A stretch of 15,060 nt of DNA from an uncultured Collinsella sp. (GTDB taxonomy: Bacteria > Actinomycetota > Coriobacteriia > Coriobacteriales > Coriobacteriaceae): NCBI GenBank assembly GCA_958452935.1, contig CAUDVX010000040.1, positions 1 to 15,060 on the forward strand, read 5' to 3'. Positions within the stretch are counted from its first letter, which is position 1; every line of letters starts with the position of its first letter. The position numbers and the translations under genes are program-made. Below, piece by piece: positions 14,117 to 15,060 of the stretch. The notes beneath the pieces were generated by a model that was not told the DNA's origin, did not search any database, and saw only the letters and a program-made list of their open reading frames with translations.

Positions 14117-15060
14117 ATGTCACCAAACAGCGATTCCATCCTTTCCCAGGAGCTCTCGCGTCGCACTGCCCTCAAGGCTCTGTTCGGCGCAGCTTCTGCA
14201 GCCGTTCTTTTTGGTCTGCCCGCTCGCGCCCATGCGGCTGAGGCCAGCCAAGAAACCACTGACAAACTGAATGCCGCCCAGGCCCAGCTCGACGAGGTCC
14301 AGGCCCAGCTCGACAGTATCGCAAATGAATATGCGGCGCTGGCCAACAAAAACGCCCAGACCCTCAACGATATCGAGGGCGTACAGGGCCAGATTGACAG
14401 CACGCAGGCGCAGATTGATGAAAAGAAGGCCGAGCTCAAAAAGAAGCGCAACGATCTTTCCGATCGCGTTGCCGCCAGCTACAAGTCGGGCGGCACCAAC
14501 ATTCTGTCGCTGCTACTGGCTTCTGGCTCATTTGAGGAACTCGTCGCCAATGCGCACTATGTTGAGAAGGTCAACAAGAGCGACCGCGACGCCATCGAGG
14601 ACATCCAGACCATCCAGGAAGAGCTCGATGCGCAAAAGACCGCGCTCGAGTCGCAGAAGGCCGACTTGGAGAAGCTCAAGGACCAGCAGACTGCCCAGAT
14701 GCAGGACATGCAGGCCAAGCAGCAAGAGGTCCAGACCGTGCTGAGCGGTCTTTCCGAAGACGTCAGGGAGCTCATGGCTCAGCGCGATTCCGAGATTCTC
14801 GCTGCCGCCCAGGCTGAGGAGGCTGCCAAGAAGGCCGCCGCTGCCGCGGCCGCCGCGAACAAGAACAATTCCTACTCGGGTGGTTCGAGCTCGGGTGGCG
14901 GATCGTATGCGCCCGGAACTCCGCAGCAGAATGCCGGCTCGGGCAAGCAGCAGGCCGTCGTCAACGCGTGCTACTCCACGCCTTCGCCGGGTCAGAACTG
15001 GTGCGCGGCGTGGGTTACCAATGTCTTCCGTAACGCCGGCGTTGGCTACTTTGGCGGTAA
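14117..15060 (+). CDS. Tat-exported coiled-coil peptidoglycan hydrolase (NlpC/P60 or CHAP type), 3' truncated by the window
   Basis: This open frame runs from ATG at 14117 past the window end without a stop, giving at least 314 residues. The N-terminus has a twin-arginine signal (LSRRTALK, Arg15-Arg16), a hydrophobic stretch and a likely cleavage site after AHA at residue 40. Residues about 43-245 are a long coiled coil of the CwlO/PcsB kind, rich in Q, E, K and A. An alanine run and a Ser/Gly-rich linker follow. The last visible part, PGQNWCAAWVTNVFRNAG with Cys296, resembles the cysteine-nucleophile start of CHAP/NlpC-P60 amidases; the catalytic His would lie beyond the window. It should act outside the membrane in cell-wall cleavage during growth or division. 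GGAG five bases upstream of the ATG supports the start. It is unrelated to the sugar genes. Confidence 0.8.
   Translation, partial: MSPNSDSILSQELSRRTALKALFGAASAAVLFGLPARAHAAEASQETTDKLNAAQAQLDEVQAQLDSIANEYAALANKNAQTLNDIEGVQGQIDSTQAQIDEKKAELKKKRNDLSDRVAASYKSGGTNILSLLLASGSFEELVANAHYVEKVNKSDRDAIEDIQTIQEELDAQKTALESQKADLEKLKDQQTAQMQDMQAKQQEVQTVLSGLSEDVRELMAQRDSEILAAAQAEEAAKKAAAAAAAANKNNSYSGGSSSGGGSYAPGTPQQNAGSGKQQAVVNACYSTPSPGQNWCAAWVTNVFRNAGVGYFGG

Overview
The window looks like the chromosome of a high-GC Actinomycetota member of class Coriobacteriia, most likely Collinsella or a close relative. The reasons are the GC-rich codon use with AGGAGA/GAAAGG-type ribosome binding sites, the Tat-exported lipoprotein and cell-wall hydrolase, and the gene families present. 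No rRNA, tRNA, CRISPR array, insertion sequence or phage gene was seen. The genus is inferred from general familiarity, not from a database match.

Layout. 135-2585 (-): a PTS glucose/maltose-type EIIC-EIIB permease fused at its C-terminus to a Cof-type HAD phosphatase. 2815-3534 (+): a divergent GntR/UTRA repressor of the TreR type, closed by a very long bidirectional terminator. 3841-8208 (+): a complete CUT1 sugar ABC importer (Tat-signal lipoprotein binding protein, two permeases, MsmK/MalK-type ATPase) ending in a terminator. 8321-8604: a non-coding block between two convergent terminators, holding three regularly spaced inverted-repeat units. 8666-10933 (-) and 11062-12567 (-): glycogen/maltodextrin phosphorylase, and 4-alpha-glucanotransferase upstream of it. 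12788-13849 (-): UDP-glucose 4-epimerase. 14117 to the window end (+): the 5' part of a Tat-exported, coiled-coil peptidoglycan hydrolase with no stop codon inside the window.

How it works together. A 12-bp palindrome close to TTGTTTAAACAA occurs five times, always between genes and next to promoters: before the PTS-phosphatase gene, before the gntR gene, twice before the ABC operon, and inside the putative malQ promoter. I saw no copy in front of galE or the cell-wall hydrolase. This points to one TreR/GntR-controlled regulon with two uptake routes for alpha-glucosides (PTS with built-in phosphatase, and ABC) and an intracellular maltodextrin pathway (MalQ plus phosphorylase). GalE is probably an independent housekeeping or galactose gene.

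The observations most worth a second look are the PTS-EIICB-HAD fusion inside this regulon, the shared operator set, the triple stem-loop repeat at 8351-8564, and a recurring hairpin plus GCATATYGAAAGG module at cistron boundaries of the ABC operon.
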